DNA of 64,000 nt. Source: UBA4615 sp046046245 (GTDB lineage: Bacteria; Pseudomonadota; Gammaproteobacteria; Burkholderiales; Burkholderiaceae_E). Shown piece after piece: positions 1 to 8,397 of the stretch (position 1 is its first letter; the number at the start of each line of letters is the position of its first letter). The stretch spans positions 42,619 through 106,618 of the forward strand of contig JBJOKE010000037.1 of the NCBI GenBank assembly GCA_046046245.1, written 5' to 3'. The position numbers and the translations under genes are program-made. Below the pieces are notes generated by a model. It ran no database searches. It was not told where the DNA came from and saw nothing but the letters and a program-made list of their open reading frames with translations.

Positions 1-231
1 ACGCTGCACCGCTGGAACGAGAAGGCGATCCTCGCGCTCGTCGCGCTGCACCTCGCGGCGATCGTCTACTACCGCTTCGGCAAGGGTCGCGACCTGGTGC
101 GGCCGATGATCTCGGGCGACGCGCCCTTCGACGGCGCCTTCCCGCCGAGCCGCGACGACGTGGCGCTTCGCGTGCGCGCGCTGGTGATCGCCGCGGCCTG
201 CGGCGCGGCCGTGGCCTGGCTGGTGCGCTGA
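1..231 (+). CDS. Cytochrome b561-type membrane protein, C-terminal fragment (gene starts left of window)
   Basis: Only the 3' end is present: 76 codons are open from the first base to a TGA. The fragment starts with a membrane helix carrying two histidines (HRWNEKAILALVALHLAAI), continues with a charged linker (KGRDLVRPMISGD) and ends in a short Ala-rich helix and LVR. This arrangement is typical of the C-terminus of the cytochrome b561 / Ni-Fe hydrogenase b-type cytochrome family, inner-membrane haem proteins that move electrons between quinones and soluble carriers. A class II cytochrome c' gene lies about 570 bases to the right, and the two families are often neighbours, which supports the call. 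The last 163 bases are shared with the convergent MarR gene. Family assignment rests on a fragment only. Confidence 0.7.
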   Translation, partial: TLHRWNEKAILALVALHLAAIVYYRFGKGRDLVRPMISGDAPFDGAFPPSRDDVALRVRALVIAAACGAAVAWLVR

Positions 232-698
232 GGGCCGGGCTCGCCGGCCGCGCCGCGACGACCGCGTCGCGCGGCGGCGAGGAACCCGTCGCGCATCCGC
301 ACCAGGTGGGCGTCGAGCGCGTCGAAGTCGGCGGGCGCATAGTCGAGGAATGCGCGCCGGCAATAGGCGACGTGCTCGTGGAAGACCCGCCGGAACTCGG
401 CGTCGCCCGCCTCGGTCAGCCGCACGATCACGCTGCGCCGGTCCTCCGGCGGTACCACGCGCTCGACGAAGCCGCGCTGGACCAGACGGTCGACCACGCC
501 GGTGAGCGTGCCCTTGGTGATCAGCGTCGCGCGCCCGAGCGCCTTCGAGGTCATGCCCGGCGTGTTGCCCAGCGTGGCGATCACGTCGAACTGCGCGGGC
601 GTGAGTCCGAGTTCGCGGACGTGCCGACCCGACAGGCGCTCGAAGGCCTGGTAGGTCTCGGACAGGATCCGCAGGGAGCGCTGGTACCGTTCGCCCAT
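69..698 (-). CDS. MarR family transcriptional regulator
   Basis: A winged helix-turn-helix DNA-binding protein. Residues about 25-100 show the MarR pattern: LTPAQFDVIATL, then recognition helix SKALGRATLITKGTLTGVVD, then the wing RGFVERVVPPEDRRSVIVRL (the DRR-x-V-x-L wing motif), followed by a dimerisation helix. The family usually ends near 150 residues. This frame runs to 209, and the last 60 or so residues are read antisense to the cytochrome b561 gene and are low in recognisable structure. They may be a true extension or read-through after loss of an earlier stop. The ligand and targets are unknown. Divergence from nothing nearby and closeness to the cytochrome genes suggest, but do not show, a role in stress or redox control. 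Confidence 0.85.
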   Translation of the reverse strand: MGERYQRSLRILSETYQAFERLSGRHVRELGLTPAQFDVIATLGNTPGMTSKALGRATLITKGTLTGVVDRLVQRGFVERVVPPEDRRSVIVRLTEAGDAEFRRVFHEHVAYCRRAFLDYAPADFDALDAHLVRMRDGFLAAARRGRRGAAGEPGPQRTSQATAAPQAAAITSARTRSATSSRLGGKAPSKGASPEIIGRTRSRPLPKR

Positions 699-743
699 CT
701 CGTGCCGTGTTACCGCGACATCGCGGACGCACAGCCTCTCAAG

Positions 744-786
744 GCCGGGCCGTGCCCGGCATCCCGCGGCCGGGGTCGGCCGCGGG
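744..786 (-). terminator. Two tandem GC hairpins after the cytochrome c' gene
   Basis: Just downstream of the cytochrome c' stop, a perfect 10-base-pair stem (CCCGCGGCCG, loop GGGT, CGGCCGCGGG; 763-786) is followed by a second 7-base-pair stem (GCCGGGC/GCCCGGC; 744-760). No T-tract follows, so this is a candidate terminator or mRNA-stabilising structure rather than a classical intrinsic terminator. Confidence 0.4.
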
Positions 787-800
787 CGGAACGACCGGGA

Positions 801-1256
801 TCAGTCGCGACGGAAGTCGTCGTGGCAGCCCTTGCAGGTCGCGGCGGCCGCGCCGAACGCGGTCTTCAGCGCGCCGGCATCGCCTGCGGCGGCAGGCAGC
901 TTGCCGATCTCGACGACCATCTTGTCGTAGGCGGCCTGGAACTTGGCCGTGTCCTTCCAGATCTCCGGCTTCGCGCGGGTGTTCAGTCCGGTCTCCGAGC
1001 CGGGCGGGAACGCGGCACCCGGCAGCTTCGACAGCGTCGCGACCAGCGCGGCGTTGTCGGCGGCGACCTTCGCGTCGTAGGGGATGCGGCCGTTGACCAT
1101 CGCGCCGATGCGGCCGAAGTGCGCGCCGAGCAGCGAGAACGACGACTGTCGGTACTTGATGGCGTCTTCGGGCTTGGCGAACTGGGCGCTGGCGGCGAAC
1201 GGGGTCAGCGCGGCGGCGAAGGCGGCGACGGCGGCGACGGCGAGGATGCGCTTCAT
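801..1256 (-). CDS. cycP: Cytochrome c' (class II c-type cytochrome)
   Basis: A periplasmic haem protein of 151 residues, close to the usual length. Residues 1-24 form a Sec signal peptide (MKRILAVAAVAAFAAAL...ASA). The mature part has the family's start (FAKPEDAIKYRQSSFSLLGAH), a four-helix-bundle-like helical pattern, and the haem motif CKGCH at residues 141-145 right at the C-terminus, which marks class II cytochromes. Cytochromes c' bind NO and CO at a five-coordinate haem and are linked to NO protection and electron transfer. The ATG is preceded by GGAGACTCC, a good ribosome site. It probably forms a single-gene unit ending in the tandem hairpins downstream. A b561-type membrane cytochrome nearby could be its redox partner; this is inferred from neighbourhood only. 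Confidence 0.93.
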   Translation of the reverse strand: MKRILAVAAVAAFAAALTPFAASAQFAKPEDAIKYRQSSFSLLGAHFGRIGAMVNGRIPYDAKVAADNAALVATLSKLPGAAFPPGSETGLNTRAKPEIWKDTAKFQAAYDKMVVEIGKLPAAAGDAGALKTAFGAAAATCKGCHDDFRRD

Positions 1257-1459
1257 GGAGTCTCCGTGAGGAAAAGTCGGACCGTGGGGTGGGCCAATGG
1301 GGGGGGTGGGGCGATCGGTTCGGGGGCCGACCGTCCTGACGGGAACCGTTCTAACGCGAACGATCTTAACAGCGTGCCCGGCGGAATGTCATCACATGGG
1401 CGTCCCGCCACCGGGGGGCGGTCCGGCCGGACGGCGCACCGCCCGGGCCGCCGCCGGTC

Positions 1460-2857
1460 TCAGACCCGCCGCGCCAGCTCGGCCGCCTTGCCGACGTAGC
1501 CCGCCGGCGTCATCGCCCGAAGGCGCGCCTTCGCGTCGTCGGGAATCGCCAGGCCGTCGACGAAGGCGGCGAGCGCCTCCGCGCTGATGCCCTTGCCCCG
1601 TGTGAGCTCCTTGAGCTGCTCGTAGGGGTTGGGCACGCCATAGCGGCGCATCACCGTCTGCACCGGCTCCGCGAGCACCTCCCAGCAGGCGTCGAGGTCC
1701 TCCGCGAGGCGGGCCGGGTTGACCTCGAGCTTGCGCAGGCCGCGCAGGCAGGCGTCCCAGGCGAGCAGCGTATGGCCGAAGGCGTTGCCGACGTTGCGCA
1801 GCACGGTCGAGTCCGTCAGGTCGCGCTGCCAGCGCGAGACCGGCAGCTTGTCGGCGAGGAAGCGCAGCAGCGCGTTGGCCACGCCGAGGTTGCCCTCGGA
1901 GTTCTCGAAGTCGATCGGGTTGACCTTGTGCGGCATCGTCGACGAGCCGATCTCGCCCGCCTTCAGCTTCTGCTTGAAGTAGCCGACCGAGATGTAGCCC
2001 CAGATGTCGCGATCGAGGTCGATCAGGATGGTGTTGGTCCGCGCGATCGCGTCGAACAGCTCGGCCATCCAGTCGTGAGGCTCGATCTGGATCGTCCAGG
2101 GATTGAAGCCCAGTCCGAGCGCGCCCTCGACGACACCCTTCGAGAACGCCTCCCAGTCGACGTCCGGACAGGCCGACAGGTGCGCGTTGAAGTTGCCGAC
2201 CGCGCCGTTCATCTTCGCGCTCGGCCGCACCGCGGCGAGCCGTTCGCGCGCGAGCCTGAGCCGGGCGACGACGTTGGCGATCTCCTTGCCGAGCGTGGTC
2301 GGCGACGCGGGCTGCCCGTGCGTGCGCGAGAGCATCGGCAGCTCGGCGTGCGCGTGCGCCATCCCGCGCAGCTGCGCGATCACCGCGTCGAGCGCCGGCA
2401 GCAGCACGGCGTCGCGCGCGGCCGAGTACATCAGCGCATGCGAGGTGTTGTTGATGTCCTCGGAGGTGCAGGCGAAGTGGATGAACTCCGAGGCGCGCTC
2501 GAGCTCGGCGTCGCCCGCCACGCGCTCCTTCAGGAAATACTCCACCGCCTTCACGTCGTGGTTCGTCACCGCCTCGATCGCCTTGACCCGTGCGGCCTCG
2601 GCGGCGCCGAAGCCGTCGGCGATCGCACGCAGCCGCGCACGGGCCCCGTCGCCGAAGCGCGGCAGCTCGGGCAGCCCGAGGTCGGACAGCGCGATCAGCC
2701 ACTCGACCTCGACCTTCACGCGGTGGCGCACGAAGGCCGCCTCGGACAGCAGCGGGCGCAGCGCGGCCACGCGCGACGCGTAACGGCCGTCGAGGGGCGA
2801 GAGGGCGTCGAGCTCGAAGGCGGTCGACGACGGGGCGGAGTCGGGTGTGGCGCTCAT
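1460..2857 (-). CDS. purB: Adenylosuccinate lyase
   Basis: PurB catalyses two steps of purine synthesis: removal of fumarate from SAICAR and from adenylosuccinate. The 465-residue product has the expected long-form length (455-465). It shows the superfamily signature GSSTMPHKVNP at about 304-314, the substrate-binding TSEDINNTSHA at about 131-141, and SRTHGQPASPTT at 177-188 with the catalytic-region histidine H180. The start ATG lies about 70 bases from the divergent GST gene, and a shared TATAGT-like box sits between them. The gene stands alone and has no neighbours of the purine pathway in view, which is usual for purB. Confidence 0.97.
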   Translation of the reverse strand: MSATPDSAPSSTAFELDALSPLDGRYASRVAALRPLLSEAAFVRHRVKVEVEWLIALSDLGLPELPRFGDGARARLRAIADGFGAAEAARVKAIEAVTNHDVKAVEYFLKERVAGDAELERASEFIHFACTSEDINNTSHALMYSAARDAVLLPALDAVIAQLRGMAHAHAELPMLSRTHGQPASPTTLGKEIANVVARLRLARERLAAVRPSAKMNGAVGNFNAHLSACPDVDWEAFSKGVVEGALGLGFNPWTIQIEPHDWMAELFDAIARTNTILIDLDRDIWGYISVGYFKQKLKAGEIGSSTMPHKVNPIDFENSEGNLGVANALLRFLADKLPVSRWQRDLTDSTVLRNVGNAFGHTLLAWDACLRGLRKLEVNPARLAEDLDACWEVLAEPVQTVMRRYGVPNPYEQLKELTRGKGISAEALAAFVDGLAIPDDAKARLRAMTPAGYVGKAAELARRV

Positions 2858-2892
2858 GGAGGCGCGATCCTAGCACCGGCGCCCGCGTGCGA

Positions 2893-2898
2893 TATAGT
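2893..2898 (+). promoter_or_regulatory. Possible -10 element in the purB/GST divergent gap
   Basis: TATAGT matches the sigma-70 -10 consensus at five of six positions and sits 28 bases before the GST start codon, leaving a short leader. The reverse strand of the same AT island (ACTATATC) could serve purB. No clear -35 box was found, so this is a weak call. Confidence 0.3.
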
Positions 2899-2926
2899 TG
2901 ACGGCCCCTTACAGTGAAGCCGCAGA

Positions 2927-3541
2927 ATGAAGCTGATCGGATCCGACGGGAGCCCGTACGTTCGCAAGGTGCGGGTCGTGCTCGCCGAGAAGAAGATCGA
3001 CTACCGGTTCGAGCGCGAGGACGTCTGGTCGCCGCAGTCGACCATCGGCGAATCGAACCCGCTCGGCAAGGTGCCGACGCTGATCACCGACGACGGTGCC
3101 GCGGTCTTCGATTCCCGGGTGATCGTCGAGTACCTCGACACGGTCACCCCGATCCACCGGCTGATCCCCCCGTCGGGCCGCTCGCGCGTCGAGGTCCGCT
3201 GCTGGGAGGCCCTGTGCGACGGCCTGCTCGACGCGGCCATCCTCGCGCGGCTGGAGAACAACCGCCCCGATCCCGCCACCCGCAGCGCGGCCTGGATCGA
3301 GCGGCAGCTCGGCAAGATCGACGGTACGCTCGATGCGATGGCGCGCGGCCTCGGCGACAAGCCGTTCTGCTGCGAGGGCAAGTATTCGCTCGCCGACATC
3401 GCGTTCGGCTGCGCGCTCGGCTACCTGGACTACCGCTTCCCGCAGATCGACTGGCGCTCGAAGCACCCGAACCTCGAGAAGCACGCGGCCAGGCTGTTCG
3501 TGCGGCCGGCCTTCGCCGAGACGGCGCCGCCGGCCGCCTGA
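2927..3541 (+). CDS. Glutathione S-transferase family protein
   Basis: A cytosolic GST-fold protein of 204 residues. The N-terminal thioredoxin-like domain opens with MKLIGSDGSPYVRKVRVVL, where the Ser-Pro-Tyr region occupies the usual glutathione-activating loop, then NPLGKVPTLITDDG with the cis-proline, and FDSRVIVEYL, the glutathione gamma-glutamyl contact (usually E/D-S-R). The all-helical C-terminal domain follows from about residue 85 and includes GKYSLADIAFGCALGYLDYR, the typical N-capping S-x-x-D box. The substrate cannot be told from sequence; similar proteins are annotated as general detoxification GSTs. It is transcribed away from purB and is followed at once by a convergent gene. 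Confidence 0.9.
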   Translation: MKLIGSDGSPYVRKVRVVLAEKKIDYRFEREDVWSPQSTIGESNPLGKVPTLITDDGAAVFDSRVIVEYLDTVTPIHRLIPPSGRSRVEVRCWEALCDGLLDAAILARLENNRPDPATRSAAWIERQLGKIDGTLDAMARGLGDKPFCCEGKYSLADIAFGCALGYLDYRFPQIDWRSKHPNLEKHAARLFVRPAFAETAPPAA

Positions 3542-3548
3542 GCGCGGC

Positions 3549-5147
3549 TCAGACCGGCGCGAACGAGTCCGGCCGCGCCTGGGACCAGAACGTCCGGTAG
3601 ACCGGCGCGTCGGCCTCGCCGTCGAGCAGCTCGCCCGGCTGCAGCGACGGATACAGCGTCGACAGCAGCCGGATCTCGTGCGGCGACACGCGCCGCATGA
3701 TGTGGTGGGTCCGCAGCTGCGACGGATGCTGCAGCCCCGCGGCCGCGACCAGCTCGGCCAGCGCCCGCAGCGTGTTGCGGTGGAAGTTGAACACCCGCGT
3801 GGCCTTGTCCTCGACCACCAGCGCGCGCTGACGCGTCGGATCCTGCGTGGCCACGCCGGTCGGGCAGCGGTCGGTGTGGCAGCTCATCGACTGGATGCAG
3901 CCCAGCGCGAACATGAAGCCCCGCGCGCTGTTGCACCAGTCGGCGCCGAAGGCCATCGTCCGCGCGAGGTCGAAGCCGCTGGTGAGCTTGCCGGCCGCGC
4001 CCAGCCGCACGCGCTCGCGCAGCCCGAGCCCCACCAGCGTGTCGTGGACCAGCCGCAGCCCGTCCTGCATCGGCGTGCCCAGCCGGTCGATGAACTCGGC
4101 GGGTGCCGCGCCCGTGCCACCCTCCTTGCCGTCGACGACGATGAAGTCCGGCACGATGCCGGTCTCGAGCATCGCCTTGGCGATCGCGAACCACTCCCAG
4201 GGGTGGCCGATGGCGAGCTTGAAGCCGGTGGGCTTGCCGCCCGACAGCGTGCGCAGCCGCTCGACGAAGCCGAGCAGCTCGATCGGCGTGGCGAAGGCCG
4301 AGTGCCTCGCCGGCGACACGCAGTCGACGCCGACCGGCACGCCGCGCGCCTGCGCGATCTCGGCGCTGACCTTCGGGCCGGGCAGCACGCCGCCGTGGCC
4401 GGGCTTCGCCCCCTGCGAGAGCTTCACCTCGATCATCCTCACCTGCGGATCGAGCGCGTTCTCGACGAAGCGCTCGGGATCGAAGCGGCCCTCGGCGTCG
4501 CGGCAGCCGAAATAGCCCGAGCCGATCTCCCAGATCAGGTCACCGCCGTTCGCGCGATGGTGGACCGAGATCGAGCCCTCGCCGGTGTCGTGCGCGAAGC
4601 CGCCGCGCTTCGCGCCCGCGTTCAGCGCGCGGATCGCGTTGGCCGAGAGCGCGCCGAAGCTCATCGCCGAGATGTTGAAGACCGACGCGTCGTAGGGCTG
4701 CGTGCACGCGGCACCGCCGATCCGGACGCGGAAATCGTGCGAGGCGACCGGCGCGGGCGAGATCGAGTGGTTGATCCATTCGAAGCCCGACGCATAGGCG
4801 TCGAGCTGCGTGCCGAACGGCCGCTTGTCGAGCTCCTGCTTCGCGCGCTGGTAGACGATCGCGCGCTGCTCGCGCGAGAACGGCACGGCCTCGGTGTCGG
4901 ACTCGATCAGGTACTGGCGGATCTCGGGCCGGATCGACTCGAAGAGGAAACGGACGTGGCCGAGGATCGGGTAGTTGCGCAGGATCGAGTGCCGCGCCTG
5001 AAGCAGGTCGGCGATGCCCAGCACGAGCAGCGCGCCGGCGACGACGGCGGGCGCGACCGGCAGCGAGCCCGCGATCGCCGCCATGCCGAGCACGGGCGTG
5101 GCGACCGCGGCGGCCGCGAGAGGCAGGAAACGCAGGTGACGGTGCAT
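3549..5147 (-). CDS. FMN-binding glutamate synthase family protein, membrane-anchored
   Basis: A 532-residue stand-alone version of the FMN/3Fe-4S domain of the large glutamate synthase subunit. Residues 1-50 hold two hydrophobic segments that probably anchor it in the membrane. From about 110 the TIM-barrel domain shows FNISAMSFGALSANAIRALN, HDTGEGSISVHH, EVKLSQGAKPGHGGVLPG, DCVSPARHSAF and DGKEGGTGAAP, all hallmark FMN-site blocks, followed by CNSARGFMFALGCIQSMSCH and CPTGVATQDP, which carry the cysteines of the iron-sulphur cluster. There is no glutaminase domain, so it cannot make glutamate from glutamine by itself. The reaction is unknown; related archaeal-type and bacterial stand-alone proteins are poorly characterised. 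It ends eight bases from the convergent GST gene. Confidence 0.88.
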   Translation of the reverse strand: MHRHLRFLPLAAAAVATPVLGMAAIAGSLPVAPAVVAGALLVLGIADLLQARHSILRNYPILGHVRFLFESIRPEIRQYLIESDTEAVPFSREQRAIVYQRAKQELDKRPFGTQLDAYASGFEWINHSISPAPVASHDFRVRIGGAACTQPYDASVFNISAMSFGALSANAIRALNAGAKRGGFAHDTGEGSISVHHRANGGDLIWEIGSGYFGCRDAEGRFDPERFVENALDPQVRMIEVKLSQGAKPGHGGVLPGPKVSAEIAQARGVPVGVDCVSPARHSAFATPIELLGFVERLRTLSGGKPTGFKLAIGHPWEWFAIAKAMLETGIVPDFIVVDGKEGGTGAAPAEFIDRLGTPMQDGLRLVHDTLVGLGLRERVRLGAAGKLTSGFDLARTMAFGADWCNSARGFMFALGCIQSMSCHTDRCPTGVATQDPTRQRALVVEDKATRVFNFHRNTLRALAELVAAAGLQHPSQLRTHHIMRRVSPHEIRLLSTLYPSLQPGELLDGEADAPVYRTFWSQARPDSFAPV

Positions 5148-5211
5148 CGACGGGCTCCGCGGCGGACCGGGCGCGCCGAGTGTAGCCCGGCCGCGCGACC
5201 GGGCGTCGGCC

Positions 5212-6342
5212 TCAGGCCGCGACCGTCTCGGTCGCGGCCGACGCGATCACGCCGCCGCCCAGGCAGACCTCGCCCGAATAGACCACCGCCGACTGCCCCG
5301 GCGTGACGGCCCACTGCGGCGCGTCGAAGTCGAGCTCGAAGGCACCCGGGTCGCGTTCGTCGATCCGCAGCCGGCACGGTGCGTCGGATTGCCGGTAGCG
5401 GGTCTTCGCGCCGAGCACCGCGCCCGGTCCGGGCGGCGCGCCGGCGATCCAGTGCGCGTCCGCCGCCCGCAGCGTGCCGGCGAGCAGCCACGGATGGTCG
5501 TGGCCCTGCACCACGTACAGCGTGTTGCTCGCCATGTCCTTGCGCGCGACGTACCAGGCCTCGCCGCTGCCGGCCTTCTGGCCGCCGACGCCGATGCCCT
5601 TCCTCTGCCCGAGCGTGTAGAACGCGAGCCCGACGTGCTCGCCGACGCGGCGGCCGTCGTCGGCGAGGATCGGGCCGGGCGAGGTCGGCAGGTAGCGGTT
5701 CAGGAACTCGCGGAACGGCCGCTCGCCGATGAAGCAGATGCCGGTGGAGTCCTTCTTGGCGGCCACCGGCAGCCCGATCCGCGCGGCGATGGCGCGGACC
5801 TCGGTCTTCGGCAGCTCGCCCACGGGGAACACCGCGCGCGCGAGCTGGGCCTGCGACAGCCGGTGCAGGAAGTAGCTCTGGTCCTTGGTGACGTCGAGGC
5901 CGCGCAGCAGCGCGTGGCGCATGCCGCCCTCGGCCGCCGCGTCGGGCACGTGCCGCACCCGCGCGTAATGGCCGGTCGCGATGAAGTCGGCGCCCATCCG
6001 CATCGCGTGGTCGAGGAACGCCTTGAACTTGATCTCCGCGTTGCACAGCACGTCGGGATTCGGCGTGCGGCCGGCCGAGTATTCGCGCAGGAACTCGGCG
6101 AACACCCGGTCCCTGTAGTCGGCCGCGAAGTTCACCGCCTCGATGTCGATGCCGATCACGTCGGCCACGGAGGCGGCGTCGAGCCAGTCCTGCCGCGTCG
6201 AGCAGTACTCGGAATCGTCGTCGTCCTCCCAGTTCTTCATGAACAGGCCGACCACGTCCCAGCCCTGCTCCTTGAGCAGCCAGGCCGAGACCGCGGAATC
6301 GACGCCGCCGGACAGGCCGACGACGATGCGCCGCCCGCTCAC
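5212..6342 (-). CDS. mnmA: tRNA-uridine 2-sulfurtransferase MnmA
   Basis: MnmA puts the 2-thio group on U34 of tRNA-Lys, -Glu and -Gln, using ATP and sulfur relayed from IscS/Tus proteins. The 376-residue product has the PP-loop SGGVDS at 11-16, the catalytic cysteines C100 (NPDVLCNAEIKF) and C203 (DSTGICFIGERPF), and the TLGQRKGIGVGG block. The chosen start is a GTG whose GTGA overlaps the stop of the upstream Nudix gene, giving translational coupling; a longer frame exists but runs back through the Nudix gene. The nudJ-mnmA pair is also found in Escherichia coli, so this order is a conserved linkage. Confidence 0.96.
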   Translation of the reverse strand: MSGRRIVVGLSGGVDSAVSAWLLKEQGWDVVGLFMKNWEDDDDSEYCSTRQDWLDAASVADVIGIDIEAVNFAADYRDRVFAEFLREYSAGRTPNPDVLCNAEIKFKAFLDHAMRMGADFIATGHYARVRHVPDAAAEGGMRHALLRGLDVTKDQSYFLHRLSQAQLARAVFPVGELPKTEVRAIAARIGLPVAAKKDSTGICFIGERPFREFLNRYLPTSPGPILADDGRRVGEHVGLAFYTLGQRKGIGVGGQKAGSGEAWYVARKDMASNTLYVVQGHDHPWLLAGTLRAADAHWIAGAPPGPGAVLGAKTRYRQSDAPCRLRIDERDPGAFELDFDAPQWAVTPGQSAVVYSGEVCLGGGVIASAATETVAA

Positions 6343-6854
6343 GGGGCCGCGCGCGGCCCGTCCGCGTCGGAGGCCGGGCGCGGGTCGATCGCGTCCGGCG
6401 AGGTCCAGATCAGGTCGAGAGGGAAGCGCCGGCCGGCGAGCCAGTCCCGCACCGTGCGCTCGACCGCCGGGCTGCGGTGGCGCTCGGGCGCCGCGAGGAT
6501 CTCGTCGGGCGTCATCCAGAGCGCACGGACGATGCCGGTGTCCAGCGGTCGCGCGGGGTCGTGCGACAGGGGTCGGCAGACGAACGCGTGGCGCAGGTAC
6601 GTCACGTCGACCCCTTCCCTGGCGCTGCGGTAGCGGGCCATGTAGAGCCCGAGCAGCGCCACCGGCTCGACCTGCCAGCCGGTTTCCTCGAGGGTCTCGC
6701 GGACGGCCGCCCGCTCGAGCGACTCGCCCGGATCGAGGTGCCCGGCGGGCTGGTTCAGTCGCAGCCCCTCCGCGGTGTGCTCCTCGACCATCAGCAGCCG
6801 GCCGTCGCGCTCGACGACGGCGGCGACCGTCGAATTGGGTTTCCAGTAGGCCAT
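6339..6854 (-). CDS. nudJ: Nudix hydrolase, NudJ-like phosphatase
   Basis: A 171-residue Nudix enzyme. The Nudix box runs GHLDPGESLERAAVRET followed by LEETGW, matching G-x5-E-x7-REU-x-EE-x-GU completely, so it should bind magnesium and hydrolyse a nucleoside di- or triphosphate or a related pyrophosphate. The N-terminus MAYWKPNSTVAAVVERDGRL and the region DVTYLRHAFVC resemble NudJ, known for thiamine-pyrophosphate and nucleoside-triphosphate hydrolysis. The ATG at MAYW was chosen because the family begins here; upstream in-frame codons lack similarity. Its stop overlaps the mnmA start by four bases. The exact substrate is inferred from family and linkage. Confidence 0.9.
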   Translation of the reverse strand: MAYWKPNSTVAAVVERDGRLLMVEEHTAEGLRLNQPAGHLDPGESLERAAVRETLEETGWQVEPVALLGLYMARYRSAREGVDVTYLRHAFVCRPLSHDPARPLDTGIVRALWMTPDEILAAPERHRSPAVERTVRDWLAGRRFPLDLIWTSPDAIDPRPASDADGPRAAP

Positions 6855-6961
6855 TCCGCATTCTAGTCGCCCGGCAATCCCGACCTGCGCGTGCCGCCGT
6901 GCGGCCGCACCGTCGCCCGGCGCGGTATCCTGCGCGACTTCCGCCCCCGGAGATCCCCCCA

Positions 6962-8077
6962 ATGAAGATCGGAGTGCCGGCCGAGACGCGCGCCGGCGAG
7001 GCGCGCGTCGCCGCGACGCCTGAAACCGTCAAGAAGCTGGTGGCCGCGAAGCACGAGGTGATGGTGCAGGCGGGCGCCGGCGTCGGCGCGAGCGTGCCCG
7101 ATGCCGCCTACGAGGCCGTCGGCGCGACGATCGTCGACGCGGCCGCGGCCTTCGCCGCCGAGATGGTCCTGAAGGTGCGCCGCCCGTCCCCCGACGAGAT
7201 CGCGCTGATGAAGCCGGGCACCGTCGTCGTCGGCATGCTCGAGCCCTTCGACCGACCCGGCCTCGAGCAGATGGCCGCCGCCGGCCTCGTCGCGTTCGCG
7301 CTCGAGGCCGCGCCCCGGACCACCCGCGCGCAGAGCATGGACGTGCTCTCGTCGCAGGCCAACATCGCCGGCTACAAGGCGGTGATGGTCGCCGCGAACA
7401 CCTACCAGCGCTTCATGCCGATGCTGATGACCGCGGCCGGCACGGTGAAGGCCGCGCGCGTCGTGATCCTCGGCGTGGGCGTCGCGGGCCTGCAGGCCAT
7501 CGCGACCGCCAAGCGCCTGGGCGCGGTGATCGAGGCGTCCGACGTGCGCCCGCCGGTCAAGGAGCAGGTCGAGTCGCTGGGCGCGAAGTTCATCGACGTG
7601 CCCTACGAGACCGACGAGGAGCGCGAGATCGCCAAGGGCGTCGGCGGCTACGCGCGGCCGATGCCGGAGTCGTGGATGAAGCGCCAGGCGGCGGCCGTGG
7701 CCGAGCGCGTCAAGCAGGCCGACATCGTCATCACCACCGCGCTGATCCCGGGCCGCAAGGCGCCGGTGCTGGTCACCGAGGACATGGTGAAGTCGATGAA
7801 GCCGGGCTCGGTGATCGTCGACATGGCCGTCGAGCAGGGCGGCAACTGCCCGCTGTCGGAGGCCGGGCAGACCGTGGTGAGGCACGGCGTGCACATCGTC
7901 GGCGAGACCAACCTGCCCGCGCGCGTCGCGGCCGACGCCTCGGCCCTCTACGCGCGCAACGTCATCGACTTCATGAAGCTCGTCGTCACCGCCGAGGGCA
8001 CGCTGAAGATCGACCTCGAGGACGACATCGTCAAGGCCTGCCTGGTCGCGCGCGACGGGCAGGTGCTGAGGGCCTGA
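6962..8077 (+). CDS. pntAA: NAD(P) transhydrogenase subunit alpha part 1
   Basis: The NAD(H)-binding domain I of the proton-pumping transhydrogenase, which uses the proton gradient to reduce NADP+ with NADH. The 371-residue product begins MKIGVPAETRAGEARVAATP, has the RxQxxD loop region ARTTRAQSMDVLSSQANIAG, and the Rossmann motif VVILGVGVAGLQAIATAKRLGA near 165-185. As in many proteobacteria with split subunits, the membrane part of the alpha chain is a separate downstream gene two bases away. The ATG follows GGAGATC at a usable distance. It starts the pnt operon; the divergent nudJ gene is about 107 bases upstream. Confidence 0.96.
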   Translation: MKIGVPAETRAGEARVAATPETVKKLVAAKHEVMVQAGAGVGASVPDAAYEAVGATIVDAAAAFAAEMVLKVRRPSPDEIALMKPGTVVVGMLEPFDRPGLEQMAAAGLVAFALEAAPRTTRAQSMDVLSSQANIAGYKAVMVAANTYQRFMPMLMTAAGTVKAARVVILGVGVAGLQAIATAKRLGAVIEASDVRPPVKEQVESLGAKFIDVPYETDEEREIAKGVGGYARPMPESWMKRQAAAVAERVKQADIVITTALIPGRKAPVLVTEDMVKSMKPGSVIVDMAVEQGGNCPLSEAGQTVVRHGVHIVGETNLPARVAADASALYARNVIDFMKLVVTAEGTLKIDLEDDIVKACLVARDGQVLRA

Positions 8078-8079
8078 GC

Positions 8080-8397
8080 ATGGAAGCGATCAGTCATACC
8101 GTCGTCAACCTGACGATCTTCGTGCTGGCGATCTACGTCGGCTACCACGTGGTCTGGAACGTCACGCCCGCGCTGCACACGCCGCTGATGGCGGTGACCA
8201 ACGCGGTCTCGGCGATCGTGATCGTCGGCGCGATGCTCGCGGCGGCGCTCACCGAGACCACCCTCGGCAAGACGATGGGCGTGGCCGCCGTCGCGCTCGC
8301 CGCGGTCAACGTCTTCGGCGGCTTCCTGGTCACGCGCCGGATGCTCGAGATGTTCAAGAAGAAGGAGCCCAAGGCGAAGAAGGAGGGCGCGCAATGA
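8080..8397 (+). CDS. pntAB: NAD(P) transhydrogenase subunit alpha part 2
   Basis: A 105-residue membrane protein that supplies the alpha-chain transmembrane helices of the transhydrogenase. It opens MEAISHTVVNLTIFVLAIYVG and continues with VWNVTPALHTPLMAVTNAVS, the very conserved block at the alpha/beta interface, then AVNVFGGFLVTRRMLEMFKKK at the C-terminus. Three helices can be drawn. It starts two bases after pntAA and its stop overlaps the next small gene by four bases, so the group is translated as a coupled operon. Confidence 0.96.
   Translation: MEAISHTVVNLTIFVLAIYVGYHVVWNVTPALHTPLMAVTNAVSAIVIVGAMLAAALTETTLGKTMGVAAVALAAVNVFGGFLVTRRMLEMFKKKEPKAKKEGAQ

Noticed and set aside
5212..7032. 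A single 606-codon frame joining mnmA with an N-terminal extension
   Set aside because: The extension is antisense-like Arg/Ala-rich sequence over the Nudix gene; MnmA similarity begins at the GTG coupled to the Nudix stop.
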